A stretch of 64,000 nucleotides of DNA, taken from positions 1 through 64,000 of the forward strand of contig NZ_LJOD01000016.1 of assembly GCF_001295265.1 (NCBI RefSeq), read 5' to 3'. The translations under genes were made by a program, and so were the position numbers. Position 1 is the stretch's first letter. Every line of letters starts with the position of its first letter. Source of the stretch: Chryseobacterium indologenes. Lineage in GTDB: Bacteria; Bacteroidota; Bacteroidia; Flavobacteriales; Weeksellaceae. The notes beneath the pieces were generated by a model. That model saw only the letters and a program-made list of their open reading frames with translations, did no database searches and was not told the origin of the DNA. Positions 45,259 through 54,733 of the stretch are shown here, in pieces.

Positions 45259-47445
45259 TCAGCTTTTGATCCATTCAAGGGCTTTGTCCAGTACCTCATC
45301 TTTATTATTTCTGATTCCTTCAACGGTAGGTTTTATTTCTACATCAGGAACAATTCCTATTCTCTGGGTTTCTTTTCCATCCGGATAGTAAATTCCGATA
45401 CCGCTGATCATGGTACTGATATTTCCGGGAAGAAGAATTCTCGAAACATTTCCGTCTGCACCGGCAGTAGTAGAGCCAAAAACTTTGGCGGTAGGAGCAG
45501 TTCTGAACGCCATGGTATGATATTCAGCGCTGCTTTGAGTTGTTTCATTGATGAGAATGGCAATTTTTCCTTTATAATAATCCGCACCGTTTCCGTCTAC
45601 ATCAAGACTTGGGGTAAAAGTGAAAAGACCTGGCATCTGATTGGAGGTCTGGGTGAACTTTACAAAGTCGGTGGAGTTTTTCTTCAGAAGTTTTCCCATA
45701 GAGAATACAACAAAGTCAGGCGGGTAGCTTCTGAGATCTATGACGATTCCTTTGGTACTTTTCATCTGTTCATAAATCTCTGGGAGTTTCTTGCTGTCTG
45801 AGCTTCCCATATAAAAATAACCGGTCTCATCATCCAGTAGTTTAAAGAACTCTCTTCTTTCTTTTTTAGGATCCAGATCCTTGAATTCATAGGTTTTTAT
45901 CGTTTTGTTTTCCGATTTTCCGTTTCTTGAGATTTTAACTGTGACAGTTTCCGCATTACTCTTCAGAAGTTTTTTGGCAATATCTCTGAGCTGGGTAGGA
46001 TAGTTGGATGCAGGAGTAAGCTTCAGAAGATCTTTGATAATCTGATCAACAGGTTTTCCATTAACCTCAGTAATAACATCCCCGGTCTGTAATCCTGTCT
46101 CTGCTCCCAGCTGGTCATTATAAAAGCCGTTTACTACCGCTTTGTTTTCGGCAAATACAAGCTTTACAGGAGAATATCTTGCGCCAAAGTATTTTTCAAG
46201 AGCTTTATTATTTCCCCATACATTGGCATGGGTATCATGGATTCTTGCAATGATCTCTAAGGCAGAAAGTGTATATTCTGTCTCATTTCCGGCTTTTGTG
46301 AATTTAGGAATAAATTCAGTTAACACCCCTTTCCAGTCTTCCTGAATAAGATTTTTGTAAGGGAAGCAATACTGAATGATATTCCAGTATTTGTAAAGGG
46401 ATAGAAGGCGGAAACCTGCATCGGGATACAAATTGTTTTCATAGGGTTTTTCATGCTCAAAATCAGGATTCCCTATCCCGTCAAAAAAATCCAGATAATA
46501 ATTGACTTTAGGTCTTTTGGCATCTTTTAGCTTAAGAAGAAGATCCGAAAGTTCTTTGGAGAATCCTGAGCCGGTAATCCAGTTCAGATCCGGGCTGATT
46601 TTTACGTTTTTAGAGTTAACAGGTATTTTTTCAGTCTGGAAAGCTCCCAGTCCTTTAATCCATTCTGTAAGAACTTTATCTCTCTGTTGTGCTGAGGCTC
46701 CGCTGATTTTAGGCAGAATCCTGAAAAGCTCGTAATCCCAGTTGTATTTTCCTTCGGCAACATTAGGGTGATAGTATTTTAAATATCCCCAGATCAGTCC
46801 AAGATTTTTTAAATTATAAAGGTTCTTTTTGCTCACATCAATACTGCTGATTTTGGATCCGTTGTCAAATTCCTTATCAAGATCGGCATTGAACAGCTTC
46901 TTCTGGAAGACAGCCGCATCCTGGATATCTTTGCCGTCAATGGTTATTTTAATATCATCAAACCAGGCTTTTCCTTTTCCTGTTAAAAGCGTACCGATGA
47001 AGATTTTCTTGGTATTTTCAGGAGACAGATCAAGGGTAGTTTCATATCTTGTCCAGGGTGTGGTACCTTTAATCTCTTTTTTCTGCATGTTGTCGAATCC
47101 TATTTTCGGATCAATACGCATCCAGAATCCGGCAAAACCATCAGCTACATCTTCTGTTTTGATATAGCCGGAAATCGTAATTTTTTTACCTGCATAATTT
47201 TCAGGAAGAATACGCATGAGCCCTACCATCCCAGGTTTTTCTGAAGCCTGAGCTAAAACAGAGTATTTTCCTTCGTATTTTTCCTTGTCGTCTATGGAAA
47301 CAGATGATTTGGGCGCGTCAATAACACTCCACGATTTCGGAAGATTATTCTCGTTATTTTCAAAATTCAGATTATCAATTTTCGTTTGGCTTTGATAGCT
47401 TGTGAAAAACAGAAGCAGAGTGAGTGCTGTAATGTTTTTTTTCAT
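45259..47445 (-). CDS. Exported S41-family (C-terminal-processing type) peptidase
   Basis: The 728-residue protein has a signal peptide and an N-terminal beta-sandwich (about 25-170) with carbohydrate-binding-module character. A helical region follows, then a PDZ-like segment (ETGLQTGDVITEVNGKPVDQII). The S41 domain has the catalytic Ser in NETTQSSAEY and a conserved GIVIDLR stretch. It probably degrades peptides in the periplasm or at the surface. It is monocistronic, with a TAGATTTG -7 element upstream. Confidence 0.88.
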   Translation of the reverse strand: MKKNITALTLLLFFTSYQSQTKIDNLNFENNENNLPKSWSVIDAPKSSVSIDDKEKYEGKYSVLAQASEKPGMVGLMRILPENYAGKKITISGYIKTEDVADGFAGFWMRIDPKIGFDNMQKKEIKGTTPWTRYETTLDLSPENTKKIFIGTLLTGKGKAWFDDIKITIDGKDIQDAAVFQKKLFNADLDKEFDNGSKISSIDVSKKNLYNLKNLGLIWGYLKYYHPNVAEGKYNWDYELFRILPKISGASAQQRDKVLTEWIKGLGAFQTEKIPVNSKNVKISPDLNWITGSGFSKELSDLLLKLKDAKRPKVNYYLDFFDGIGNPDFEHEKPYENNLYPDAGFRLLSLYKYWNIIQYCFPYKNLIQEDWKGVLTEFIPKFTKAGNETEYTLSALEIIARIHDTHANVWGNNKALEKYFGARYSPVKLVFAENKAVVNGFYNDQLGAETGLQTGDVITEVNGKPVDQIIKDLLKLTPASNYPTQLRDIAKKLLKSNAETVTVKISRNGKSENKTIKTYEFKDLDPKKERREFFKLLDDETGYFYMGSSDSKKLPEIYEQMKSTKGIVIDLRSYPPDFVVFSMGKLLKKNSTDFVKFTQTSNQMPGLFTFTPSLDVDGNGADYYKGKIAILINETTQSSAEYHTMAFRTAPTAKVFGSTTAGADGNVSRILLPGNISTMISGIGIYYPDGKETQRIGIVPDVEIKPTVEGIRNNKDEVLDKALEWIKS

Positions 47446-47462
47446 GGTATTTTTCTTTTTCC

Positions 47463-47470
47463 CAAATCTA
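47463..47470 (-). promoter_or_regulatory. -7 element of the S41 peptidase gene
   Basis: The reverse strand reads TAGATTTG (TAnnTTTG), 17 nt upstream of the ATG. Confidence 0.5.
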
Positions 47471-47602
47471 GGAAGTTAAAAAAATATAAGGTAGCCGGAA
47501 CCTATTTTTTAAGGAAATTTTATAAGTAGAGGTTTTATTTTAAGGAAATTTTAAGAAATAAAAAACTTTTCATATGCGAAGAGCCATTCAGTTTTGAATC
47601 AA

Positions 47603-47610
47603 TATTTTTG
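47603..47610 (+). promoter_or_regulatory. -7 element of the MATE gene
   Basis: TATTTTTG matches TAnnTTTG 20 nt before the ATG at 47631. Confidence 0.5.
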
Positions 47611-47630
47611 CTTAAAATAAATCAGGCAGA

Positions 47631-49025
47631 ATGTCAAAATATATCAGTTTTATTAAAAAAGCATTAAGCGGGGAGGAAGCAGACTATACAAAAGCGGATA
47701 TCAGAAGTGCCGTACTTCTTTTAGCCATTCCGATGATGTTGGAAATGGCGATGGAATCTGTTTTTGCGTTGGTGGATCTATATTTTGTAGGACATTTAAA
47801 AGAAAGTGGCTATGCGATACAAACGGTTGGTCTTACCGAATCTGTACTTTCTGTAATGTATTCTATTGCGATTGGAATGAGTATGGCGGCAACAGCTTTA
47901 GTAGCAAGAAGAATCGGGGAAAAAAATCCGGAGCAGGCTTCCAGAAGTGCAGCGCAGGTTCTGCTGGTGTCATTTGCTGTTACTTTTATTCTGAGTATCC
48001 TGGGTGTTATTTTTGCTGAAGAAATCTTAATTCTGATGGGTTCAAAACCGGAAGCCGCAGCTTATGGAAAGGATTTTACAAGGATTATGATGGGAAGCAG
48101 TGTGATCATTATGCTTTTGTTCCTGATCAACGGTATTTTCAGAGGAGCCGGAAATGCTGCTATTGCCATGAAATCTCTCTGGATTGCTAATATTGCCAAT
48201 ATTATCCTCTGTCCGGTCTTGATCAAAGGTTTCGGACCGGTTCCGGCTATGGGACTGACGGGAGCAGCTCTGGCCACTACTATCGGAAGGAGTATAGGCG
48301 TTATTTATCAGTTATATCATCTTTTAGTTGCAGATACCCAGATCAGGATCAGGCTGTCCTATTTTAATCCTCAGTTTGATCTGATAAAGTCCATTGTGAA
48401 AATTGCTACGCCCGGTATTTTTCAGTTTGTAATTGCTTCATGCAGCTGGATTTTCCTTGCCCAGCTGGTGGCTACTACTGGTGGAGAGGATGCTTCCGCA
48501 GGTTATCAGACGGCTTTGAGGCTGATGATGTTCTTTATGCTTCCGGCATGGGGATTAAGCAATGCTGCATCTACACTGGTCGGACAGAATATGGGAGCGG
48601 GCGAAATGCTGAGAGCAGAACAGTCTGTGATGAAAACCGTGAAGTATAACGTCATTTTCATGCTGGCTGTAAGTCTTATTTTTTTCCTGCTGGGAGATTT
48701 TCTGGTAGGATTTTTTACCCAGGAAACAGAGATTAAGGCTTTTGCTAAAAATGCCCTGCACATTATGAGTACCGGTTTTATTTTCTACGGAATAGGAATG
48801 GTCATGATCAATGCATTTAACGGAGCCGGGGATACCTGGACACCTACATGGGTGAATTTTTTCGGATTCTGGCTGTTTCAGATCCCGCTGGCTTATTTTC
48901 TTTCAAAGCATCTGGGAATGGGGCCAAAAGGTGTTTTTATATCTATTCCGGCAGCAGAAACTTTAATTACCGTGGTCGCTTTTATTCTGTTTAAAAAAGG
49001 AAAGTGGAAGACGGTGAAAGTGTGA
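47631..49025 (+). CDS. MATE-family efflux transporter
   Basis: The 464-residue protein has twelve predicted membrane helices in two MatE repeats. It opens with AVLLLAIPMMLEMAMESVFALVDLYFVGHL, a typical first helix. These carriers export drugs or metabolites in exchange for sodium or protons. The substrate is unknown and no regulator lies beside it. A hairpin at 49099-49137 probably terminates it. Confidence 0.93.
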   Translation: MSKYISFIKKALSGEEADYTKADIRSAVLLLAIPMMLEMAMESVFALVDLYFVGHLKESGYAIQTVGLTESVLSVMYSIAIGMSMAATALVARRIGEKNPEQASRSAAQVLLVSFAVTFILSILGVIFAEEILILMGSKPEAAAYGKDFTRIMMGSSVIIMLLFLINGIFRGAGNAAIAMKSLWIANIANIILCPVLIKGFGPVPAMGLTGAALATTIGRSIGVIYQLYHLLVADTQIRIRLSYFNPQFDLIKSIVKIATPGIFQFVIASCSWIFLAQLVATTGGEDASAGYQTALRLMMFFMLPAWGLSNAASTLVGQNMGAGEMLRAEQSVMKTVKYNVIFMLAVSLIFFLLGDFLVGFFTQETEIKAFAKNALHIMSTGFIFYGIGMVMINAFNGAGDTWTPTWVNFFGFWLFQIPLAYFLSKHLGMGPKGVFISIPAAETLITVVAFILFKKGKWKTVKV

Positions 49026-49378
49026 TCAGAGAGGACGCTGGAAGCTTCTAAAGGTTAAAATGATGGTTTAAGTTCAATATATTTTAAAGTTAAACTAAAG
49101 AAAGCGGTTGTAAATAATACATTACATCCGTTTTTATTTTCTGTGCTGCCTGAAATATGGCTGATAATCGGGATTGTCTTATCCTTCAATTCTCTCTAAT
49201 ATTGATTCCTGAAATGAACAGAATTTTGAAGTCGGAAAATAGGGCTCTGTTAACCCCTTATATATCCTTTAATTCAGGATGGAGAAGGGTTAAACTTAAT
49301 TCAGGGAAAACTATTTATTGCTATATTGGCATTCATTCAAAAAGAATACAAAGAGAGTTAAATAATACGTTGAAAAAC
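49026..49378 (+). other. Intergenic region after the MATE gene
   Basis: The 353 bases carry the probable MATE terminator and then an open frame continuous with the next gene. That frame shows no signal peptide and atypical composition, so I read it as non-coding leader. Confidence 0.4.
49099..49140 (+). terminator. Probable terminator of the MATE gene
   Basis: AAGCGGTTGTAA and TTACATCCGTTT pair over 12 positions with one mismatch and one wobble, followed by TTTTATTTT. Confidence 0.55.
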
Positions 49379-50020
49379 ATGAAAGCTATGATTTTTAGAA
49401 AGCTATTATCTGTTGCCGCTTTTATTGTAAGTACACTATCTTTTGCTCAAATAAGGACAGGAGTATATTTTTCTTCAGATAAAAAATACAAGGAGATTAT
49501 TGATGAGGTTGGAAACCCATTATCCGGAAATCCGGTAATGATTGTACAATCATTTGTCCCTAATCATGGAAGTTATATTTGGTTTCTGAATGAAAGCAAA
49601 GCCGGAAAACCTTCTTATTTAGCAGAAACCCCAAAGGATTTACATGCGGGTATTTTTCTGGAAGATCATGGCGGATTACTCCAACAGGTAACCTTTAAAG
49701 ACTTTGCACAAGGCCTGGCACAGCCCAGATACCTGGTTAACTTCTGTGAAGTAGGCGATGCTGATAAGAATGGTTTCCCTGAATTTTACCTTACTTATTT
49801 TGAAGAATCAGACGGTCTGGATGCAAAACCTCTTAAGGTGATTGTTTACACGGATATGGGTGGAAAAACATTATCAAAATCAAAAATTACCGGATGGATC
49901 CCATTTCAGGAAGAAGATCAGTATCGTGAAGTAAAAGATGCCAATTTCAGCTTACTGCCTAAAGAGATAAGGCTGAAAGCTGAAAAAATACTGAAAGAAG
50001 CCGGAAAAGAAATGAATTAA
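49379..50020 (+). CDS. Exported protein, possibly surface-polysaccharide related
   Basis: The 213-residue protein starts at the ATG at 49379 (or 49388), which places a signal peptide (MIFRKLLSVAAF to SFAQ) at the N-terminus. The mature part has a GDADKNGFPEFYLTYFEESDG segment typical of proteins that read out numeric state in Bacteroidota. It loosely resembles the M949_RS01915 family, described in Riemerella as linked to surface polysaccharide, but I cannot confirm this by eye. It is followed by a small membrane protein. Confidence 0.6.
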   Translation: MKAMIFRKLLSVAAFIVSTLSFAQIRTGVYFSSDKKYKEIIDEVGNPLSGNPVMIVQSFVPNHGSYIWFLNESKAGKPSYLAETPKDLHAGIFLEDHGGLLQQVTFKDFAQGLAQPRYLVNFCEVGDADKNGFPEFYLTYFEESDGLDAKPLKVIVYTDMGGKTLSKSKITGWIPFQEEDQYREVKDANFSLLPKEIRLKAEKILKEAGKEMN

Positions 50021-50050
50021 AATACCCTTGAAATCTAAATATAATTTATC

Positions 50051-50287
50051 ATGCTTTCATCTGTAGATTTAAACCTGGAAAGGGCATTGTTTTTGGCTGT
50101 ATTGATTCTGTTTTCCGGGGCCGGATTCTCATGTACACTCATTATTTTTATGATTAATTCTATCCGAAAGAAACATAAAAACGGATGGTATTATATATTT
50201 TTATTTCTGGTTTCGGGAATTATTGCCTTAATTTTAGCTGCATCTTATTTTTATATTACCCTTGAACGGGCCGGATTCAATACATAA
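50051..50287 (+). CDS. Small two-helix membrane protein
   Basis: The 78-residue product has two hydrophobic helices (about 10-35 and 48-72) separated by a basic NSIRKKHKNGW loop. No family is recognised. It starts 30 bases after the preceding exported-protein gene and is probably cotranscribed with it. Confidence 0.6.
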   Translation: MLSSVDLNLERALFLAVLILFSGAGFSCTLIIFMINSIRKKHKNGWYYIFLFLVSGIIALILAASYFYITLERAGFNT

Positions 50288-50645
50288 AAACCACTATTAT
50301 CAGGGATATTTTTAACCAACACCTTTTAATACCTTTAATTCAGATTTTTTAATACAAAATAAGCAGTAAAGTTTCTCGCGATTTTTTGGAAAATTTACAA
50401 TTGTGAGAGGGATTCAAAAACAAGGAGCTCAGCATTGTATCCTAATTTTGGGTGTTATTTTCTGACAGAATGAGACGCTTTTACGAAAGAATATTAAAAG
50501 AAGAGTGGCTGAAGGTTATTGAATTACTGTTACTGACAGCCATTAGCCCGGATAAACATTAATTTTTATAACTTTTATAGCTTTCTTTTTCACATCGGAC
50601 TAAAATGATAAATTCTTATTTCGAACAAACACACAATAAAAAAGA
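50288..50645 (+). other. Leader region of the two-component operon with a tiny ORF
   Basis: The 358 bases contain an exact TAATTTTG -7 element at 50443-50450. A 30-codon ORF follows at 50470-50562 (MRRFYERILKEEW to SPDKH). The rest is AT-rich with no other recognisable signal. Confidence 0.4.
50443..50450 (+). promoter_or_regulatory. -7 element upstream of the small ORFs and sensor kinase
   Basis: TAATTTTG matches TAnnTTTG, 19 nt before the tiny ORF at 50470. It may drive the downstream two-component genes. Confidence 0.4.
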
Positions 50646-50801
50646 ATGGGTAAAAACAGTAACAAAAGAAAGCTGAGTGAAGAAGAAGCTGTAAAAGTAA
50701 TCACTGATCCCGACCGGATTGTCGTTTCACTCAATAAAATCCCCAATCTGGAATACCGTATTGAAATCGAAAGTTTTGCGGCCGGAAAATCCCGGACTTA
50801 A
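50646..50801 (+). CDS. Small hypothetical protein before the sensor kinase
   Basis: The 51-residue product begins MGKNSNKRKLSEEEAVKVI and ends FAAGKSRT, with a basic start and an amphipathic middle. Codon use looks coding, and it lies 94 bases upstream of the kinase in the same direction. The kinase frame is also open across this stretch, but it lacks a signal peptide there, so the small ORF explains the region better. No family is recognised. Confidence 0.45.
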   Translation: MGKNSNKRKLSEEEAVKVITDPDRIVVSLNKIPNLEYRIEIESFAAGKSRT

Positions 50802-50895
50802 TCTTTTCATAAGAAGGCTTCCGGAATTGGTCAGAGGTATTTTGTCTATATTTACATTCTCTGAGATAATACAATTTAAAAGATATAAGGGTTTG

Positions 50896-53103
50896 ATGTA
50901 CAGGTTGTTATTGATATTTACTTTGCTGGTTTTTCCGTTTTTTGCTCACGCACAGGATGCTTTAAGCAAATTGGAGAAGGAATATAACAATACCTCAGAC
51001 CAAACAGCAGAACGGTTAAACCTGGCTCCCAAATATGCTAAAGCGTTATTTCTACACAATGACAAAGATCAATCGTACCGGATTTTAAAAGCCAACATTC
51101 CCATTGCCGTCAAACAGTCAGATGGAAAATATGCCACCATCCTGTATGCAGTTCAGGCAATGAACTATCGGCTTGATAATAAAGAGACAGAATCTTCAAA
51201 AAGTCTGGATCAGGCAAAGATATATAGCTTAAAAACGAATAATACCGAAGCGAAAGGGTATTTTGAATATGCAAAGGGATGGATTCTGGTTCGTAATAAC
51301 AAAACCACCCATGCCGTTGCCTCTTACCTGAAAGCGATTGACTATTACGAAAATTCACCAACAACTTCTACTCTGTACGGAAGATTTGCTACCGTAGTTA
51401 AAGAGCTGTCCACCATTTATTCTAACCTGAATGAATACCAGCTGGAAGAAAAATACAGTAAGCAGTTTCTGGTACTGGCATCCAAACAGAATGATCCCAA
51501 TCTTATTTTCGACGCATATATGAGGATGGGCTATGTTTACGAACAGAAATATGTGCAAAATCCTTCAAATATCGACTGGAGAAACAAGGCAGAACAATAT
51601 TATCTGCAGGCAGTTACTACTTTCAATAAAAGTAAGGGTACCATGTTCAACAAGAGTAATCTTTCCTACGCAGCCATTAATTTAGCCAACCTGTACACCG
51701 GTTTTGATAAGGATAAAGCAATGAAATATGCTAGGCTGGCCAATCAGGTGAGTCTGGAAACCGGCGATGCCATTCATATTGCTTCTTCATTTGGAATTCT
51801 GGCAGAGCTGGCCATTCAGGATAAAAATTATGATTTAGCCAGGTCTTATTTCTTAAAAGCTTCTATGGAAATCGGGAAAAGCCCGGTGAGAGATTACAAC
51901 ATAGAACTGTCAATTCTTGAATCGCTGTCCCGGATCAGCGAAGAGCAGGGCAATTACAGAGAAGCACTGACTTATTATAAAAGTTACGTAGATAAGTATA
52001 AAAGTGTTTACGATCAGGAAAAACTGGATATTACCAAAAGACTGGAGTCACAGTTTGAGAAAGAACGGCAGGAACAGAAATATATAAAACTGCAGCTGGA
52101 AAGCGATAAAAAAGCTCAGCAGATTAAGCTGATCAATATTCTTCGGGCACAACGTGAGCAGGTTTATAACAACTTAAAGCTGGTGGAGGAAAATCAGCGG
52201 GAACGGTTGAAATTTTCAGAGCTTGAATCTGAAAAAAGAGCACAACAACTTCGGTTGGCAAAATTAGAAACCAGACAGAAGAACAATGACATCAACACCT
52301 ATAAAAAGCTGCTGGCCTTTAAAGAAAAGATCAGCACTTACTATATCATTTTTATTGTGATTTCCATTGTACTGATCATCTTATTGCTTTATGCCTATAA
52401 GCAGAGAGCTAATTCCATGAAGCAAAGGGACGAGCTGCATGCCCTGGCCCTGGAAAAAGAGAAGCAGAATTCAAAAATATCCACGCTTACGGCATTACTT
52501 GAAGGACAGGAACAGGAGCGTGGCCGCTTAGCCCGTGATCTTCATGACGGATTGGGCGGCCTGCTTTCAGGAACTAAACTTCAGCTGTCTTCTTTAACTC
52601 CTGATCAGCCAGGAAATATAAAGGACGGAATTTCAAAATCAATTACCCAGATTGACGGGGCTGTAGAAGAACTGAGACGTGTAGCCCATAATTTAATGCC
52701 CGATTTACTTATGAAATACGGTTTGGAAACAGCTATTAAGGAGTTTGCTTCCCGCATGTCCAGCAGCACATTAGACATCCATACCGAATTGATCAGTTAC
52801 ACAAATTCCATATCAGAAGAAAAGCAGCTGATACTGTACAGAATCATTCAGGAATTGGTCAACAATGCCATAAAACATGCCGAAACTTCCGAAATTATTA
52901 TTCAGATCAGTGAAGAAGAGAATGTTTTAAACCTTACGGTAGAAGACAACGGCAAAGGTTTTGATCCTGTAGCTTTAGATGTAAGAAAAACAGCCGGTTT
53001 TCATAATATAGAATCAAGAGTTCAGTTTTTAAAAGGAACGATGAACATCAGGTCCGAACAGAATATTGGTACCAGTATAGAACTTCAAATACCTATTCAT
53101 TAA
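50896..53103 (+). CDS. TPR-containing sensor histidine kinase
   Basis: The 735-residue protein starts at the ATG at 50896, which gives a signal peptide (MYRLLLIFTLL to AHAQ). A periplasmic domain of about six tetratricopeptide repeats (about 25-380) and a long coiled coil follow. One membrane helix lies near 485-505. A HisKA_3-type dimer domain has phospho-acceptor His550 in RDLHDGLGGLLSG. The HATPase domain has NNAIKHAE (N box) and VEDNGKGF (G1 box). It pairs with the LuxR-type regulator three bases downstream. The signal is unknown. Confidence 0.92.
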   Translation: MYRLLLIFTLLVFPFFAHAQDALSKLEKEYNNTSDQTAERLNLAPKYAKALFLHNDKDQSYRILKANIPIAVKQSDGKYATILYAVQAMNYRLDNKETESSKSLDQAKIYSLKTNNTEAKGYFEYAKGWILVRNNKTTHAVASYLKAIDYYENSPTTSTLYGRFATVVKELSTIYSNLNEYQLEEKYSKQFLVLASKQNDPNLIFDAYMRMGYVYEQKYVQNPSNIDWRNKAEQYYLQAVTTFNKSKGTMFNKSNLSYAAINLANLYTGFDKDKAMKYARLANQVSLETGDAIHIASSFGILAELAIQDKNYDLARSYFLKASMEIGKSPVRDYNIELSILESLSRISEEQGNYREALTYYKSYVDKYKSVYDQEKLDITKRLESQFEKERQEQKYIKLQLESDKKAQQIKLINILRAQREQVYNNLKLVEENQRERLKFSELESEKRAQQLRLAKLETRQKNNDINTYKKLLAFKEKISTYYIIFIVISIVLIILLLYAYKQRANSMKQRDELHALALEKEKQNSKISTLTALLEGQEQERGRLARDLHDGLGGLLSGTKLQLSSLTPDQPGNIKDGISKSITQIDGAVEELRRVAHNLMPDLLMKYGLETAIKEFASRMSSSTLDIHTELISYTNSISEEKQLILYRIIQELVNNAIKHAETSEIIIQISEEENVLNLTVEDNGKGFDPVALDVRKTAGFHNIESRVQFLKGTMNIRSEQNIGTSIELQIPIH

Positions 53104-53106
53104 ACA

Positions 53107-53736
53107 ATGATAAAAGTAGCCATAACAGACGATCACCCGCTTCTATTGGAGGGGTTGAAGAATATTTTAGAAAACAGCGATACCATAGATGTGGTAGACT
53201 GCTTTAAAAATGTTTCAGAAATGAATGAAGGCCTGGCAAAACAGCCTGTCGATATTTTGCTTTTGGACATCAATCTGGCAGATACCAACAGTATTGAACT
53301 CATCAGACCTTTAAAGAAAAAGCATGAAAACCTCCGGATTATTATGCTCAGCGTTCATAATGAGCTTCCTGTTATCAACAGTACTCTGGCTGAAGGCGCT
53401 CTGGGATACATTCAGAAAAATGCTTCTGTTTCCGAAATTCTGGAAGGTATTGCTGCTGTATATACCGGCCAACGGTTTTTATGCTCGCAAACCAGATCTG
53501 TTTTAGAGAAAAAATCACCGGACGGTTTAAACCATGTTCCGAAACTGACAAGAAGGGAAAAAGAAATTTTAGCCGAAGCAGCGAAAGGGCTTACAACCAA
53601 TCAAATGGCAGAAAAACTTTTTATCAGTCCGCATACTGTAGAAAGCCACCGGAAAAATCTTATTGAAAAATTTCAGACCGCTAATCTGAGTTCAGCCATT
53701 AAGCGGGCCATAGAATACGGCCTGATTATCGAATAA
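53107..53736 (+). CDS. NarL/LuxR-family response regulator
   Basis: The 209-residue regulator has a receiver domain with acidic pocket DD at 8-9, phospho-acceptor Asp54 in LLLDINLAD and a Lys near 105. The LuxR helix-turn-helix follows (LTRREKEILAEAAKGLTTNQMAEKLFISPHTVESHRKNL). It begins three bases after the kinase stop, so the two form a cognate pair. Its target genes are not visible. A strong terminator follows. Confidence 0.95.
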   Translation: MIKVAITDDHPLLLEGLKNILENSDTIDVVDCFKNVSEMNEGLAKQPVDILLLDINLADTNSIELIRPLKKKHENLRIIMLSVHNELPVINSTLAEGALGYIQKNASVSEILEGIAAVYTGQRFLCSQTRSVLEKKSPDGLNHVPKLTRREKEILAEAAKGLTTNQMAEKLFISPHTVESHRKNLIEKFQTANLSSAIKRAIEYGLIIE

Positions 53737-53754
53737 CCTGTTCATCCATCCAAC

Positions 53755-53792
53755 AAAAAGGTCTGCTTACATCGTAAAAGCAGACCTTTTTT
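53755..53792 (+). terminator. Terminator of the two-component operon
   Basis: AAAAAGGTCTGCTT and AAGCAGACCTTTTT form a 14-bp stem around a short loop, followed by T. It also works in reverse for the convergent gene. Confidence 0.9.
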
Positions 53793-53822
53793 ATATAAAA
53801 TCAAATAATTAGGTGTCTATCA

Positions 53823-54389
53823 TTAATCTTTAAATCTCAACGCAGCCTGGAACAGGTTTTTCTTTCCCGTTAAATCATATTCATCGTTATATACAGGCTC
53901 ATACATCAGCAGGTAAACTCTCCCGTCAAAATCTTTCAGGTTGATAGGCTGATCTACCATGACGTCATAAAATCTCGTAATTGTACGCGTGCCTGTCCAC
54001 TGTTTTAAGCTGCCTTTAGGATTTTTATCAAATCTGTGATCTTTGGCATCGGTATAATACCAGTACGATGGGGCCTGGTCCATCAGAAACAGCTCTTTGT
54101 CCTTGTTATACAGTTCCTCCGCCATACCCGTATTCTGAAACCATGGCACTTCGGCATTGTAAACACCTAAAGCAGCTGCATAAATATCTTTATTTGTGGT
54201 AGCTCCCACTAAAAAACCTTCAAGATTTGTAGAGGTAATTTCAAACTGGAATGCAGATTTTTTCAGATCATAAACATCATTAACAGGCTTGATGATTTTT
54301 CCGTCCTGCTTAATAACTACTTTTAACGACTGGGCAAAAGTCATTAAGCTTAATAAAGAAAAAAGGAGGGTTAAACTTATTTTTTTCAT
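53823..54389 (-). CDS. Exported hypothetical protein
   Basis: The 188-residue protein has a signal peptide (MKKISLTLLFSLLSLMTFAQ). The mature part is aromatic-rich and predicted beta-rich, with a WYYTDAKDHRFDKNPKGSLKQW stretch and a C-terminal YLLMYEPVYNDEYDLTGKKN. No family is recognised. It is monocistronic, with a TATCTTTG -7 element 24 nt upstream, and convergent with the two-component operon. Confidence 0.75.
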   Translation of the reverse strand: MKKISLTLLFSLLSLMTFAQSLKVVIKQDGKIIKPVNDVYDLKKSAFQFEITSTNLEGFLVGATTNKDIYAAALGVYNAEVPWFQNTGMAEELYNKDKELFLMDQAPSYWYYTDAKDHRFDKNPKGSLKQWTGTRTITRFYDVMVDQPINLKDFDGRVYLLMYEPVYNDEYDLTGKKNLFQAALRFKD

Positions 54390-54733
54390 TGTACATCTTT
54401 AAATAACTGCTGCAAAGATATTGGACTTTAATCCACTAAACACTGGCTGATTTCAGGGGTTTTTAAGCTTCGTTAACTCCTCTCAGTACGGGATCATAAT
54501 TCCGGATTCAGGCAGGTTTGAAGCAGGAAGCTGAGGGAGAGGAGGTTTGAAAGTCAGGTAATTTGATTTTATAATGGACCTTAAGTACCTAACCTTCTTC
54601 TAGTATTCAGATCAATAGCCAACAAAACGGCCTGATACGGGGCGTAAATGGCTGAAAACAGGGATATATATAACGGGGTATTTTAGACAATTTTACAAAC
54701 AGTAAATTAATTATTGTAAACGATTGTATAGAG
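54390..54733. other. Intergenic region between divergent exported-protein genes
   Basis: The 344 bases hold the -7 element of the reverse gene (54413-54420). They also hold a purine-rich stretch GAAGCAGGAAGCTGAGGGAG near 54520-54539 that recurs in degenerate form elsewhere in the window. No gene is seen. Confidence 0.4.
54413..54420 (-). promoter_or_regulatory. -7 element of the exported hypothetical gene
   Basis: The reverse strand reads TATCTTTG, an exact TAnnTTTG match 23 nt before the ATG at 54389. Confidence 0.55.

Noticed and set aside
45196..45801. 201-codon forward ORF at the end of the S41 peptidase gene
   Set aside because: It is antisense to a well-supported peptidase domain and begins in the terminator region.
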